Below, one piece after another: positions 35,202 through 47,893 of a stretch of 64,000 nt of DNA. The position numbers were made by a program, and so were the translations under genes. How positions within the stretch are numbered: position 1 is the first letter of the stretch; every line of letters begins with the position of its first letter. This DNA is from Glycocaulis abyssi. GTDB taxonomy: Bacteria; Pseudomonadota; Alphaproteobacteria; Caulobacterales; Maricaulaceae. Below the pieces are notes generated by a model. That model saw only the letters and a list, made by a program, of their open reading frames with translations, was not told the origin of the DNA and did no database searches. The stretch covers positions 2,567,001 through 2,631,000 of the forward strand of contig NZ_CP163421.1 of assembly GCF_041429775.1 (NCBI RefSeq). The letters run 5' to 3'.

Positions 35202-36612
35202 ACCGCGCACGCTGTTCGACAAGCTGTGGGACAGTCATATCGTTATGCCGGAAAGCCCCGAGGCACCGGCCATGCTCTATGTTGACCTTCACCTTGTGCA
35301 TGAGGTGACGAGCCCGCAGGCTTTCGCGATGCTGGACGAGCGGGGGCTGAAGGTGCGTGCGCCGCAGCGTACCTTCGCCACGCTCGACCATTCCACACCC
35401 ACCACGCCGCGCAGGAAAGGCCAGCGCCCGGCCTATATCAGCCCGGCTGCCAAGAACCAGGTGGAGCGTCTGGAGGAAAACTGCGCCCGCCACGGCATTC
35501 CGCTGGCGGGCTGGGGCAGTTCAGACCGGGGTATTGTCCATGTGATGGGGCCGGAGCTGGGCCTGACCCAGCCCGGCATGACGATTGTCTGCGGTGACAG
35601 CCACACCTCCACCCATGGCGCGTTTGGCGCTCTGGCCTTTGGCATCGGCACGACGGAGGTCGCCCACGTGCTGGCCACCCAGACCGTGCTCCAGCGCAAG
35701 CCGAAGACGATGAAAGTCCATGTCGATGGCCGCCTGCCCTATGGGGTGGGTGCCAAGGATCTGATCCTTGCCATCATTGCAAAGCTCGGCGCGGGCGGCG
35801 CATCGGGCCACGTCATCGAGTATTGCGGCCCGGCCATCGAGGCGCTCTCCATGGAAGGGCGCATGACGGTCTGCAACATGTCGATCGAAGCGGGCGCGCG
35901 CGCCGGTCTGATCGCGCCTGATGAGGTGACGTTCGCCTGGCTGTCAGGCCGCGAGTATGCGCCCAAGGGGGCGGCCTTCGAGGCGGCCCGACTGAAATGG
36001 AAGCAATTGCGCAGCGATCCCGGTGCCAGCTTTGACCGCGAGGTGCGTCTCGATGCCAGCCGCCTTGCCCCGATGGTCACCTGGGGCGCATCCCCGCACA
36101 TGGCTGCGCCCGTGGACGCGATGGTTCCGGCTCCGGGAACGGCCGACGATGTGAAAGCGCTCGCATGGATGGGCTTTACCCCCGGCGAAACCCTGATGGG
36201 CGAGGCGGTTCACACCGTCTTTGTCGGCTCGTGCACCAATGCGCGCCTGTCCGATCTGCGCGAGGCCGCCTTCATCATGGCTGGACGCCATGTGAAGCCC
36301 GGCGTGCGCATGCTGGTTGTTCCGGGCTCAGAGCGCGTGCGCAAGGCAGCAGAGGCCGAAGGCCTCGACGCCATCTTCCGCACCGCAGGGGCTGAATGGC
36401 GCGAACCCGGCTGCTCGATGTGTATCGCCATGAATGGCGATAGCGGCAGGCCGGGGGAGCTGGTCGTCTCGACCTCCAACCGCAACTTTGCCGGCCGTCA
36501 AGGGCCCGGCGTGCGCACGGTGCTGGCAAGCCCGGCGACCGCTGCGGCTGCGGCTGTCGCTGGTGCGATTACCGATCCGCGAAAAATGATGGAGATGTGT
36601 GGTGCAGCGTGA
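35179..36612 (+). CDS. leuC: 3-isopropylmalate dehydratase large subunit
   Basis: 477 residues, aconitase family. 4Fe-4S ligand cysteines are in GSCTNAR and GCSMC. The start ATG 35179 lies inside ilvE and gives the standard N-terminus [13 protein letters not shown]; the open frame from 35047 is an artefact. Works with LeuD downstream, which overlaps its end by 11-14 bases. Confidence 0.95.
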   Translation: MERASPSEPRTLFDKLWDSHIVMPESPEAPAMLYVDLHLVHEVTSPQAFAMLDERGLKVRAPQRTFATLDHSTPTTPRRKGQRPAYISPAAKNQVERLEENCARHGIPLAGWGSSDRGIVHVMGPELGLTQPGMTIVCGDSHTSTHGAFGALAFGIGTTEVAHVLATQTVLQRKPKTMKVHVDGRLPYGVGAKDLILAIIAKLGAGGASGHVIEYCGPAIEALSMEGRMTVCNMSIEAGARAGLIAPDEVTFAWLSGREYAPKGAAFEAARLKWKQLRSDPGASFDREVRLDASRLAPMVTWGASPHMAAPVDAMVPAPGTADDVKALAWMGFTPGETLMGEAVHTVFVGSCTNARLSDLREAAFIMAGRHVKPGVRMLVVPGSERVRKAAEAEGLDAIFRTAGAEWREPGCSMCIAMNGDSGRPGELVVSTSNRNFAGRQGPGVRTVLASPATAAAAAVAGAITDPRKMMEMCGAA

Positions 36613-37180
36613 ACCGATAAGTGAAATCCGCTCGCGCAGCTTTGCCTTGCATGAGCACAATATCGATACTGACCAGATCATCCCGGCCCGCTTCCTGACC
36701 ACCACGGAGCGCGGCGCGCTGGCCGATGCCTGCTTTCGCGACTGGCGTTTCGACGCCGACGGCAATGTGACAGACCATCCGCTCAACGTTGTCGAGACGG
36801 CCACCCATTCTGTCCTCATCGCGGGGGATAATTTCGGCTGTGGCTCCTCGCGCGAGCATGCGCCCTGGGCCTTGCGGGACTTTGGTGTGCGCGCCGTCAT
36901 CACCACGCGTGCGGGCGATATCTTCAAGGCCAATGCGGCCAATAACGGGCTGGTCGTGGCCGAGATTGATGCCGAGGCGCACGCAGCGCTTCTGGAGCGA
37001 ACCGGCGAGGAAGTAGTTGTCAGCCTTCCCGATATGAGCGTTACCAGCGGCAATGTGCGCGCCGGTTTCACGCTGGAGCCGTTTGCGCGCACCTGCCTGA
37101 TTGAAGGCCATGATGCGCTCGGCTTCCTCCTTGCGCGCGAGGATGCCATTACCCGCTTCGAGCAGGCCAGCGCGGCCTGA
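36599..37180 (+). CDS. leuD: 3-isopropylmalate dehydratase small subunit
   Basis: 193 residues, aconitase swivel domain with [16 protein letters not shown] and the N-terminal [13 protein letters not shown]. Start GTG 36599 or the adjacent GTG 36602, both inside the leuC end. leuB (isopropylmalate dehydrogenase) does not follow and must be elsewhere. Confidence 0.95.
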   Translation: MVQREPISEIRSRSFALHEHNIDTDQIIPARFLTTTERGALADACFRDWRFDADGNVTDHPLNVVETATHSVLIAGDNFGCGSSREHAPWALRDFGVRAVITTRAGDIFKANAANNGLVVAEIDAEAHAALLERTGEEVVVSLPDMSVTSGNVRAGFTLEPFARTCLIEGHDALGFLLAREDAITRFEQASAA

Positions 37181-37228
37181 GACAGGCGCTGCCCGTTAGG
37201 GCTTTGCCAGAAACGCTGGAGCCTAGTA

Positions 37229-37262
37229 GAAGCGGCGGTTCATCCGCCGCTTCGCCTGTTTT
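37229..37262 (+). terminator. Hairpin between leuD and leuS
   Basis: GAAGCGGCGG (37229-37238) and CCGCCGCTTC (37244-37253) form a perfect 10-bp stem with a TTCAT loop; a short T-run begins 6 bases after the stem, so termination may be partial. It lies just upstream of leuS. Confidence 0.5.
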
Positions 37263-37281
37263 CAAGGAAGGTTGCCCGCCC

Positions 37282-39972
<2,691 letters not shown>

Positions 39973-40046
39973 CGCCAGAATGCGCTTGCAGGAGCGCGCG
40001 CGCACGCTCTACCCTCATTCGCGAACTGAAAATCGGGGAGGGTTTC

Positions 40047-41771
40047 ATGCGGCATATATGGCTGGGTGTGTTGGGCGCATTGGCGGTATCGGCCTGTACA
40101 GGCAGCGCAGAGCAGCGCCCGCCCGAACCGCTGGAGGCAACCCTTCGCACGGTGGAGCAGGGCGAGCTGATCGGCTTCCAGCATTCGCCCGGCGCGTGGG
40201 CCTGGCGCGGTGTGCCGTTTGCCGCCGCGCCTGAAGGCGATCTGCGCTGGCGCGCGCCGCGTCCTGCCCCTGCCTTCAATGGCCGCTTCGAGGCCCTGGA
40301 CCATCCTGAGCCCTGCCCGCAATTTACCAGCGCCCTTCAGGCATCATCGGGCGTCACACCCGGCCAGCTCGTTGGCAGCGAGGACTGCCTGCGCCTCGAC
40401 GTCTATGCGCCCGAAGGCGCAAGCGCGGATAATGCTGACCGTCCGGTCATGGTCTGGATTCATGGCGGGGCCAATGTCTGGGGCTTTGCCGGACAGTATG
40501 ACGGCGCGCAGCTGGCAAAAGACCAGGATGTGGTCGTGGTGGCGATCCAGTATCGGCTGGGTCCGCTGGGCTTCTTCGCGCATGACGCCATCCGCAATGA
40601 TGCCGCCGATCCACGCGACGCGGCGGCCAATTTCGCGCTTCTGGACCAGATCGCGGCGCTGGAATGGGTACGGGAGAACGCGGCCCGGTTCGGCGGCGAT
40701 GCCGGCAATGTAACCATTTTTGGCGAGAGCGCAGGCGGACATAATGTGGCCGGCCTGCTGGCCTCGCCGCTGGCGTCGGGCCTGTTTCACCGGGCCATCA
40801 TCCAGTCGGGCAGCTTTGACAGTGTCAGCTGGGAAGCGGCCGCCGGGGCCGAACCCGGCCAGTCCAATACATCAGACGAGATCGCGCTTCGCATCGCGGG
40901 TGACGGCTATAATGCCGCCGCCTTGCGCAGCGCTGATCTGGAGACCGTCTTCAACGCCTATCGCGGGGAGGATGGCGCGCCCTTCCTCAACCTGCCGCGC
41001 ATGATCGAGGACGGGGTGACGATCCCGCGCGATGGTCTCGCCAACGCCTTTGCCTCACCCGACACGTTCAACGCGGTTCCGGTCATCACCGGCACCAACC
41101 GGGACGAGATGAAGCTGTTCAATCTCTTCAGCGCTGATCTGGTGAAGCGCTATTTCGGCGTCATCCTTATCAGCCGGGACGCAGCCTTCTATGACGCCAT
41201 CTCGGACTATCAGAGCCGGGTATGGCGCATCCTCGCGGTGGACCAGTCTGCGAGCCTCATGCAGTCCGGCGGACATGGCGATGTCTGGGCTTACCGGTTT
41301 GACTGGGACGAGCAGGGCCGGGCGCTTTTCGTGATGGACTTGTCCCATCTTCTGGGCGCAGCCCACGCCATCGAGATACCGTTCGTCTTCAACCATTTCG
41401 ACTTTTTCGGCCGCCTCGATGGGGCGATGTTCAACAACAATAACGCCAGCGGGCGCGAAGCGCTGGCCGCCGCCATGGGCGCGTACTGGGCCGAGTTTGC
41501 CCGCACGGGCGAGCCGGGCACGGGCGGACCCACTAACCTGCCCTATTGGGAGCGCTGGGATGAGGGCGGTGTCCTGATGCGCTTTGACAGCCCGGACGAC
41601 AACGGACAGGAGCGCATCGCGGGTACGGACAGTTTTGAACGGCTCGAAGCCGATCTCGCTGCCGACACCCGCTTCGATGACGCCCAGCGCTGCATGATTT
41701 TCGAGGCGATGGCGGCCTGGCGGCCGCGTGGCAGTCTTGATGCGATGGGCCAGCGCCTGGGGTGCGGCTGA
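40047..41771 (+). CDS. Lipoprotein carboxylesterase, type B
   Basis: 574 residues. Lipobox AVSAC near residue 17, so a membrane-anchored envelope enzyme. Carboxylesterase/lipase family: FGESAGGHNVAGLL holds the catalytic Ser, MVWIHGGANVWGF the oxyanion hole; Glu and His follow later. It hydrolyses carboxylic esters of unknown identity. GGGAGG precedes ATG 40047. Confidence 0.88.
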   Translation: MRHIWLGVLGALAVSACTGSAEQRPPEPLEATLRTVEQGELIGFQHSPGAWAWRGVPFAAAPEGDLRWRAPRPAPAFNGRFEALDHPEPCPQFTSALQASSGVTPGQLVGSEDCLRLDVYAPEGASADNADRPVMVWIHGGANVWGFAGQYDGAQLAKDQDVVVVAIQYRLGPLGFFAHDAIRNDAADPRDAAANFALLDQIAALEWVRENAARFGGDAGNVTIFGESAGGHNVAGLLASPLASGLFHRAIIQSGSFDSVSWEAAAGAEPGQSNTSDEIALRIAGDGYNAAALRSADLETVFNAYRGEDGAPFLNLPRMIEDGVTIPRDGLANAFASPDTFNAVPVITGTNRDEMKLFNLFSADLVKRYFGVILISRDAAFYDAISDYQSRVWRILAVDQSASLMQSGGHGDVWAYRFDWDEQGRALFVMDLSHLLGAAHAIEIPFVFNHFDFFGRLDGAMFNNNNASGREALAAAMGAYWAEFARTGEPGTGGPTNLPYWERWDEGGVLMRFDSPDDNGQERIAGTDSFERLEADLAADTRFDDAQRCMIFEAMAAWRPRGSLDAMGQRLGCG

Positions 41772-41794
41772 CCTTTGAGCCTCTTGCCAGAATG

Positions 41795-41813
41795 AAGTGA
41801 ACAGTGTTCACTT
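41795..41813. promoter_or_regulatory. Perfect palindromic operator upstream of the monooxygenase
   Basis: AAGTGAACA, G, TGTTCACTT: nine-base arms with one central base, 34 bases upstream of the monooxygenase ATG. Size and symmetry fit a TetR-family operator. No TetR-type gene lies in the window. Confidence 0.7.
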
Positions 41814-41846
41814 TTCTTCAGGCCGAGGGTTCGGAGACAATGCGTC

Positions 41847-43349
41847 ATGGCGGATAATCAAGCGCAGAGCGTGGACGTGCTGATCGTCGGGGCCGGGATT
41901 TCCGGCATTGGCGCGGCCTGGCATCTCCAGCACCGCGCACCCGGCCAGAGCTATGCCATTATAGAGGCCCGCGCGCAGATTGGCGGCACCTGGGATCTCT
42001 TCCGCTATCCCGGCATACGCTCCGACTCTGACATGTACACGTTCGGCTATAATTTCCGCCCCTGGGTGGACGGCAAGGTGTTTGCCGACGGGCCGAGCAT
42101 TCGCCGCTATGTGACCGATACCGCGCGTGAGGCCGGGATTGACTGGCATATCCGCTTTGACACGCGCGTCATATCGGCGAGCTGGGATAGCGGGACAGCC
42201 CGCTGGACGGTGGCGATGGAAGGGCCGGAAGGCCGCCAGGCGCTCACCGCCCGTTTCCTGATGATCTGTTCGGGCTATTACCGCTACGAGCAGGGCCATA
42301 TGCCCGAATTTGAGGGGCTGGCGGACTTTGCTGGCGAAATCATCCACCCGCAGAAATGGCCTGAAGGCCATGACTATGCGGGCAAGCGCGTGGTGATTAT
42401 CGGCTCTGGCGCAACGGCGGTGACGCTGGTGCCAGCCATGGCGGAGAAAGCCGCACATGTGACCATGCTGCAGCGCTCGCCGAGCTATATCGCAGCCCGT
42501 CCCTCACGCGACGCTGTGGCCGACGCCTTGCGAAAGGTGTTGCCCGGACGGCTCGCCTACACGCTCTCGCGGGTGAAGAATATTGCGCTATCCATGTTCT
42601 TCTTCCAGCTGTCGCGCGTTTGGCCGGACTTTGTGAAGCGCGGCGTCATCAAGGCGATACGCGCAGAGCTGGGCGAGGATTTCGATGTCGAGCGCCACTT
42701 CTCGCCCCGCTATAATCCGTGGGACCAGCGCTTCTGCCTCGCCCCCGATGGCGATTTCTTCGCGGCCCTTAAGGGCGGCAAGGCCAGCATCGTCACCGAT
42801 CATATCGAACGCTTCGAAAAGGGCGGCATCCGCCTGAAATCCGGCGAGCTGATCGAGGCTGATCTCATCGTCCCGGCGACGGGGCTGGAAATGCAGGTCG
42901 GTGGCGGCATGGATATCAGCGTGGATGGCGAGAGCGTGGTACCTGCCAACAAGATCACCTATCGCGGCATGATGCTCTCCGGTGTTCCCAACGCCGCTCT
43001 GGCGTTCGGCTATACCAATGCTTCATGGACGCTGAAGATCGATCTCACGGCTGAGCGGGTCTGCCGCCTGCTGAACCACATGGAGCGGCAGGGCCATGAT
43101 TACTGCGTGCCGGTACCGCCAACGGATATCGAGCTGGCGCCGCTGCTCGATTTCTCGTCCGGCTATGTCCAGCGCGCCCTGCCACACCTGCCCCGGCAGG
43201 GGACCAAAGCGCCCTGGCGCACCTATCAGAACTATGTGCAGGACATGCTGACCATCCGCTATGGCCGCCTCGAAGACGGGCATTTGCGCTTCCGCAAGGC
43301 AAAAGGCACCGCCAGCGCAGCAGAGCCGGTTGCCCGCGCTGCCGAATGA
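41847..43349 (+). CDS. Flavin-containing Baeyer-Villiger-type monooxygenase
   Basis: 500 residues. FAD motif VGAGISGIGAAWHL near residue 15, NADPH motif GSGATAVTLVP near 190, and between them FAGEIIHPQKWPEG, matching the Baeyer-Villiger fingerprint FxGxxxHxxxWP. Close in pattern to EthA-like monooxygenases, which oxidise ketones or thioamides using NADPH and O2. A palindromic operator sits just upstream, suggesting induction by substrate. Confidence 0.88.
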   Translation: MADNQAQSVDVLIVGAGISGIGAAWHLQHRAPGQSYAIIEARAQIGGTWDLFRYPGIRSDSDMYTFGYNFRPWVDGKVFADGPSIRRYVTDTAREAGIDWHIRFDTRVISASWDSGTARWTVAMEGPEGRQALTARFLMICSGYYRYEQGHMPEFEGLADFAGEIIHPQKWPEGHDYAGKRVVIIGSGATAVTLVPAMAEKAAHVTMLQRSPSYIAARPSRDAVADALRKVLPGRLAYTLSRVKNIALSMFFFQLSRVWPDFVKRGVIKAIRAELGEDFDVERHFSPRYNPWDQRFCLAPDGDFFAALKGGKASIVTDHIERFEKGGIRLKSGELIEADLIVPATGLEMQVGGGMDISVDGESVVPANKITYRGMMLSGVPNAALAFGYTNASWTLKIDLTAERVCRLLNHMERQGHDYCVPVPPTDIELAPLLDFSSGYVQRALPHLPRQGTKAPWRTYQNYVQDMLTIRYGRLEDGHLRFRKAKGTASAAEPVARAAE

Positions 43350-44759
43350 TCAGTCCAGCCGCTCCACGGGCGGCATCGTCCACTCACCGTCCAGCACGGC
43401 CTCCTGCGGCCAGTAGAGGCGGGCGAGCAGGGTGAAATTGCCACTCTGCGGTGCGGGGAGCCAGTTCGCCTCACGGCCCTCTTCTGGCGGTCCGGAATGA
43501 ATGTCTAGCGTGATGCTGCCATCCTCATCGGCCACCAGCGCGTCCCGGCTCGTCAGTGCGTAGCGGTTCGCCTCATTGGCGATGAAATATCCGTCGGCGT
43601 CATAGAGCGTGACCGACCAGAATCCGTTGACCGGGGGCATGGTCTCGGCTTCAAACCGGATCTGATAGCGCTGCCCGCCCTGCAAGGGCTCGCCAGATGA
43701 ATCGGTGCTGGCAGAGGGATAAACAGCGTCTTCAGGCAGGTTCGCGCCAAGGCCATAGAGCGCTACCCCGGCCCGGTAGGCATGATCGCTCCCATAGCGG
43801 CCAATATGGTCATCGGGAACAACCCACCCTGCGGCCCGCGACGGCCCTTCCGCCAGACGTTCGCGCGCTGCCGCTACGCCGCGCAGCACCACCTGCATGG
43901 CCAGTATGCCGTATTCGGACCAGTCGGCACTTTCGCCGGGGCCAGCGCCGAGCGCGCGCATCCGGGCCAGCGCCTCGCGATCGGTTTCGGCAGGGGGATT
44001 GTCCACCATTAGCTGGCCGAGCCGGTCGAAGAAGTCCGGCGCATCCATTTCGGCCACCCTGGCTGGCGGCGCAGGTAGCGCTGATGCGGACGCTGGCCGC
44101 TCCAGCGTCACACCATGGCCTCCCGGCATGGCGCGATACGGGTAGAGCCGTAATCCGTCCTGCAGCCGGTGCACGGCTGGCAGATCATCCGGTCCGCTGA
44201 TCTCGATCCGGCCCAGAAGCCAGACCATACGGGTTGGCGAGCGGTAAAGCGTCATGCCTTCCGGCGCGCTGCCCTCAAAGTCTGGCCCGGCAATCAGTAT
44301 GCTGACACTGCCATCGCCCAGCGTGCGCACACCCGGATCGGCAAAGACATTGGTCCACGCATCCATGCCCTGAAACAGCCAGTAGCGGCCGTCCATGGCC
44401 GGGATGTCCAGCTGCATGGGAGTGCTGCCCAGCTCCAGCCAGGCCAGCGAATACAGCGTATCGACATTGGGGCGCACCACGGCCGTAAACCCCGCCTCCG
44501 GCAGGCTGCGTATATGCGCCAGCCGGTTGGGCGGCAGCCCGCCCCGCTCGATCACATCGCGCCGGGTCTCATCCATCAGCACCAGCGGATAGCCGTAAAT
44601 ATAGGAATGTCCGGCGGCCTGCCCCAGCTCCTGCAGGGTCAGCTCAAACGGGTTGCGGGTCGACCATACCCAGCCCATCGCCAGCCCGCCGACAAGGGCG
44701 CTGACGATAATGGTGGCCATCAATATCCGGCGGCGTCTGCGGTAAAAGGCCAAACGCAT
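43350..44759 (-). CDS. DUF1254/DUF1214 membrane-anchored protein
   Basis: About 469 residues. A basic N-terminus (RRRRR) and one hydrophobic anchor are followed by DUF1254 (YIYGYPLVLMDETRR, VRPNVDTLYSLAWLEL) and C-terminal DUF1214 (FWSVTLYDADGYFIAN). Function unknown; related proteins are common in marine and soil bacteria. The start is uncertain: ATG 44759 has GGAGGA abutting it, 44720 and 44786 are alternatives. Its stop abuts the monooxygenase stop (convergent). Confidence 0.8.
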   Translation of the reverse strand: MRLAFYRRRRRILMATIIVSALVGGLAMGWVWSTRNPFELTLQELGQAAGHSYIYGYPLVLMDETRRDVIERGGLPPNRLAHIRSLPEAGFTAVVRPNVDTLYSLAWLELGSTPMQLDIPAMDGRYWLFQGMDAWTNVFADPGVRTLGDGSVSILIAGPDFEGSAPEGMTLYRSPTRMVWLLGRIEISGPDDLPAVHRLQDGLRLYPYRAMPGGHGVTLERPASASALPAPPARVAEMDAPDFFDRLGQLMVDNPPAETDREALARMRALGAGPGESADWSEYGILAMQVVLRGVAAARERLAEGPSRAAGWVVPDDHIGRYGSDHAYRAGVALYGLGANLPEDAVYPSASTDSSGEPLQGGQRYQIRFEAETMPPVNGFWSVTLYDADGYFIANEANRYALTSRDALVADEDGSITLDIHSGPPEEGREANWLPAPQSGNFTLLARLYWPQEAVLDGEWTMPPVERLD

Positions 44760-44855
44760 TCCTCCAGCCTGCCCAAGGGCAAGCATCGCGCGCTACGGCA
44801 GGGCAGCGCAAGGGCGCTGACAGGCCAACCGCTTTGCGTTATCGCACACACCATC

Positions 44856-46682
44856 ATGGCGCCACCGCTTCTCACTTTGCAGGATATAAGCCTGAGCTTC
44901 GGGGTCACGCCCCTGCTCACGGGCGCGGAGCTGATCGTCGCGCCCGGTGAGCGCATCTGCCTTGTCGGGCGGAACGGCTCTGGCAAATCCTCCCTGATGA
45001 AGATCGCAGCCGGGCTGATCGAGGCAGATGCAGGCGAGCGCTTCCTCCATCCGGGCGCGACGGTGCGCTACCTGCCGCAGGAGCCGGATCTGTCCGGATT
45101 CGAGACCGCACTGGCCTATGTCGAGGCCGGGCTGACGCCGGGCGATGATCCCTGGCGCGCGCGTATGCTGCTCGAAGCGCTGGGGCTGACCGGCGAGGAA
45201 AGCCCGGCCCGCCTGTCAGGCGGTGAGGCGCGCCGGGCGGCGCTGGCCCGTACGCTGGCACCTGAACCCGACATTCTCTTTCTCGACGAGCCGACCAACC
45301 ATCTCGATCTGCCGGCTATCGAGTGGCTGGAGGAGGAGCTCTCGCGCACGAAAAGCGCGCTTGTACTCATCAGCCACGACCGGCGCTTTCTGGAAAACCT
45401 CTCCCGCGCCACCGTCTGGCTGGACCGGGGCATCGCCCGGCGGCTCGACAAGGGCTTTGCCCATTTCGAGGACTGGCGCGACGAGGTGCTGGCCGCAGAA
45501 GAGCTCGAACAGCACAAGCTCGCCCGCCAGATCGCGCGCGAGGAAGACTGGATGCGCTATGGCGTTACCGCCCGGCGCAAGCGCAATGTCCGCCGCGTGG
45601 ACGAGCTCAAGGCCCTGAAAGCCCGCTATCGCAGCCATTCCGGCCCGCAAGGTGTAGCCAATCTGGAAGCCTCTGATGCCGAGCAATCCGGCAAGCGCGT
45701 TGTCGAGGCAAAGAACATCTCCAAGCGTTTCGGTGACCGTGTGGTGGTGCACGATGCCTCCATCCGTATCCAGCGCGGCGAGCGCATCGGCTTTGTCGGC
45801 CCCAATGGCGCGGGCAAGACCACGCTTCTCAACATGCTGGTGGGCAATCTCGAACCCGATACCGGCACTGTGCAGCTGGGTGTGGGCCTGCAGATCGCCC
45901 AGCTGGACCAGAAGCGCGCGCAGCTCAAACCCCACTGGACACTCGCCGAGGCGCTGACCGGCGGGGGCGGCGACCATGTCGAGATCAACGGCCAGACGCG
46001 CCATATCGCCAGCTGGATGAAGGATTTCCTGTTCCGCCCCGAACAGGCGCGCACGCCGGTCCATGTCTTGTCCGGAGGCGAGCGCGCCCGCATCATGCTG
46101 GCCCGCGCGCTGGCCCTGCCCGGCAATGTCATGGTGCTCGACGAGCCGACCAATGATCTTGATCTGGAAACGCTCGATTTGTTGCAGGACCTGATTGCCG
46201 ATTATGCCGGCACCGTGCTGCTGGTCAGCCATGACCGCGATTTCCTTGATCGCACGGTGAACCGCGTTATCGCCTATGAAGGCGATGGGAACTGGCAGGT
46301 CTATGCGGGCGGCTATTCCGACATGGTGGTCCAGCGCGGTGAGGGCGTGCGCGCGCGCAGCCAGCAGGAAACTGTGCAAAAGCAGACGGCCGCACCAGCC
46401 TCTGCGAAATCACCGGCCTCAGCGCCGCCACAGCAGCGCGCCAAGCTCTCCTTCAAGGACAAGCATGCGCTTGAAACCCTGCCCGGCGAGATCGAGGCTC
46501 TGGGGAGTAAAATCGCCAAGCTGGAAGCCGAGCTGGCCGATCCGGCGCTGTTCTCACGCAATCCGGAGCGCTTTCATGCCGCCAGCGGCGAACTGGCGAA
46601 GGCCAGCGAAGAGCGCGAAGCCAAGGAAGAGCGCTGGCTGGAGCTGGAAATGCTGCGCGAGGAGCTGGAGGCCGGGCGCTAG
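44856..46682 (+). CDS. uup: ABC-F ATPase, Uup type
   Basis: 608 residues with two ABC domains: Walker A GRNGSGKSSL and GPNGAGKTTL, signatures LSGGEARR and LSGGERAR, Walker B DILFLDEPTNHLD and VMVLDEPTNDLD. A linker rich in Arg/Lys lies between, and a charged coiled-coil tail near the C-terminus, as in Uup. No membrane segments; ABC-F proteins act at the ribosome. The track frame begins far upstream; ATG 44856 gives the family N-terminus MAPPLLTLQDISLSFG. Confidence 0.92.
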   Translation: MAPPLLTLQDISLSFGVTPLLTGAELIVAPGERICLVGRNGSGKSSLMKIAAGLIEADAGERFLHPGATVRYLPQEPDLSGFETALAYVEAGLTPGDDPWRARMLLEALGLTGEESPARLSGGEARRAALARTLAPEPDILFLDEPTNHLDLPAIEWLEEELSRTKSALVLISHDRRFLENLSRATVWLDRGIARRLDKGFAHFEDWRDEVLAAEELEQHKLARQIAREEDWMRYGVTARRKRNVRRVDELKALKARYRSHSGPQGVANLEASDAEQSGKRVVEAKNISKRFGDRVVVHDASIRIQRGERIGFVGPNGAGKTTLLNMLVGNLEPDTGTVQLGVGLQIAQLDQKRAQLKPHWTLAEALTGGGGDHVEINGQTRHIASWMKDFLFRPEQARTPVHVLSGGERARIMLARALALPGNVMVLDEPTNDLDLETLDLLQDLIADYAGTVLLVSHDRDFLDRTVNRVIAYEGDGNWQVYAGGYSDMVVQRGEGVRARSQQETVQKQTAAPASAKSPASAPPQQRAKLSFKDKHALETLPGEIEALGSKIAKLEAELADPALFSRNPERFHAASGELAKASEEREAKEERWLELEMLREELEAGR

Positions 46683-46753
46683 CCCTCCTCATTGCGCAAT
46701 GCTGCGCCTGCGATATGGTGTCCCGGATTATCGGGTCTGAAGGATAATGTGCC

Positions 46754-47893
46754 GTGGCTGCGTCCGCATCCGAGCTGATTTCCGGTGCGCGCCGCGCCGT
46801 CGTGAAAATCGGTTCCTCCCTTCTCATTGATGCGCATACGGGCGGCCCGGACACGGCCCGTTTCGAGGCGATTGGCGGAGCGCTGGCGCGCTGGCGTGCG
46901 CGCGGCATCGAAACCGTGCTGGTATCCTCCGGCGCTGTGGCGCTGGGCCGCAAGCGGCTGAACCTGCCCGCCGGCAAGCTGGCGCTCGACCAGAAACAGG
47001 CGGCCGCAGCCGCAGGCCAGACCGCCCTGATGATGGCGTGGAATGCCGCGCTGGAACCCCATGGCATGCCCGCCGCGCAGGCGCTTCTTACCTTTGATGA
47101 CATGGAAAGCCGACGCCGCTGGCTCAATGCCCGCGCCACGCTGGATGCGCTGCTCGCCGCCGGCGCACTGCCCGTCATCAACGAGAATGATACGGTCGCC
47201 ACCGCCGAGCTGCGCTATGGCGATAATGACCGGCTGGCCGCGCGCGTGGCGCAGATGTGCGATGGCGACCTGCTGGTCTTGTTGTCGGACGTGGACGGGC
47301 TTTACAGCGCTGATCCGTCCCGTGTTCCCGGCGCGCAGCTGATTGCCCATGTGGCCGCCATCACGCCGGAGATCGAGGCGCTGGGCGGGGAGCCGGGCAG
47401 GGCCGGTACCGGTACCGGCGGCATGGCCTCCAAGATTGCGGCTGCGCGCATCGCAGCGCGGGCCGGCATTGCCACCATCATCGCAGCCGGCGCCGAAGAT
47501 GATCCGCTGGACAGGCTGAGCAGAGGCGCGCCGCACACGGTCTTTGCGCCGGAGACCTCGCGCACCAATGCCCGGCGCAACTGGATTTCCGGTGCGATAG
47601 CTCCGCGCGGAAAACTGCATCTCGATGACGGCGCAGCGCGCGCCGTGCGGTCCGGCAAGAGCCTGCTGCCTGCCGGGATTGCGCGGGTAGAAGGCGAGTT
47701 CTCGCGCGGCGAAACAGTGGCGCTGGCGGGCGGTGATGGCGCGGTGCTCGCCAAGGGAATTTCCGCCTACGGAGCAGAGGAATTGCGCCGGATTGCCGGC
47801 CTGCGATCCGCCGATATCGAAGCGGTGCTGGGCTATCGCCGGGGCGTGGCGGCCATCCATGTCAACGATCTGGTGCTGGAGGATCAGGGATGA
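46754..47893 (+). CDS. proB: Glutamate 5-kinase
   Basis: 379 residues. Amino acid kinase domain (VVKIGSSLLID, NENDTVATAELRYGDNDRL, GTGTGGMASKI) plus a C-terminal PUA domain. Phosphorylates glutamate for proline synthesis. GTG start at 46754. ATGA overlap with proA. Confidence 0.95.
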   Translation: MAASASELISGARRAVVKIGSSLLIDAHTGGPDTARFEAIGGALARWRARGIETVLVSSGAVALGRKRLNLPAGKLALDQKQAAAAAGQTALMMAWNAALEPHGMPAAQALLTFDDMESRRRWLNARATLDALLAAGALPVINENDTVATAELRYGDNDRLAARVAQMCDGDLLVLLSDVDGLYSADPSRVPGAQLIAHVAAITPEIEALGGEPGRAGTGTGGMASKIAAARIAARAGIATIIAAGAEDDPLDRLSRGAPHTVFAPETSRTNARRNWISGAIAPRGKLHLDDGAARAVRSGKSLLPAGIARVEGEFSRGETVALAGGDGAVLAKGISAYGAEELRRIAGLRSADIEAVLGYRRGVAAIHVNDLVLEDQG

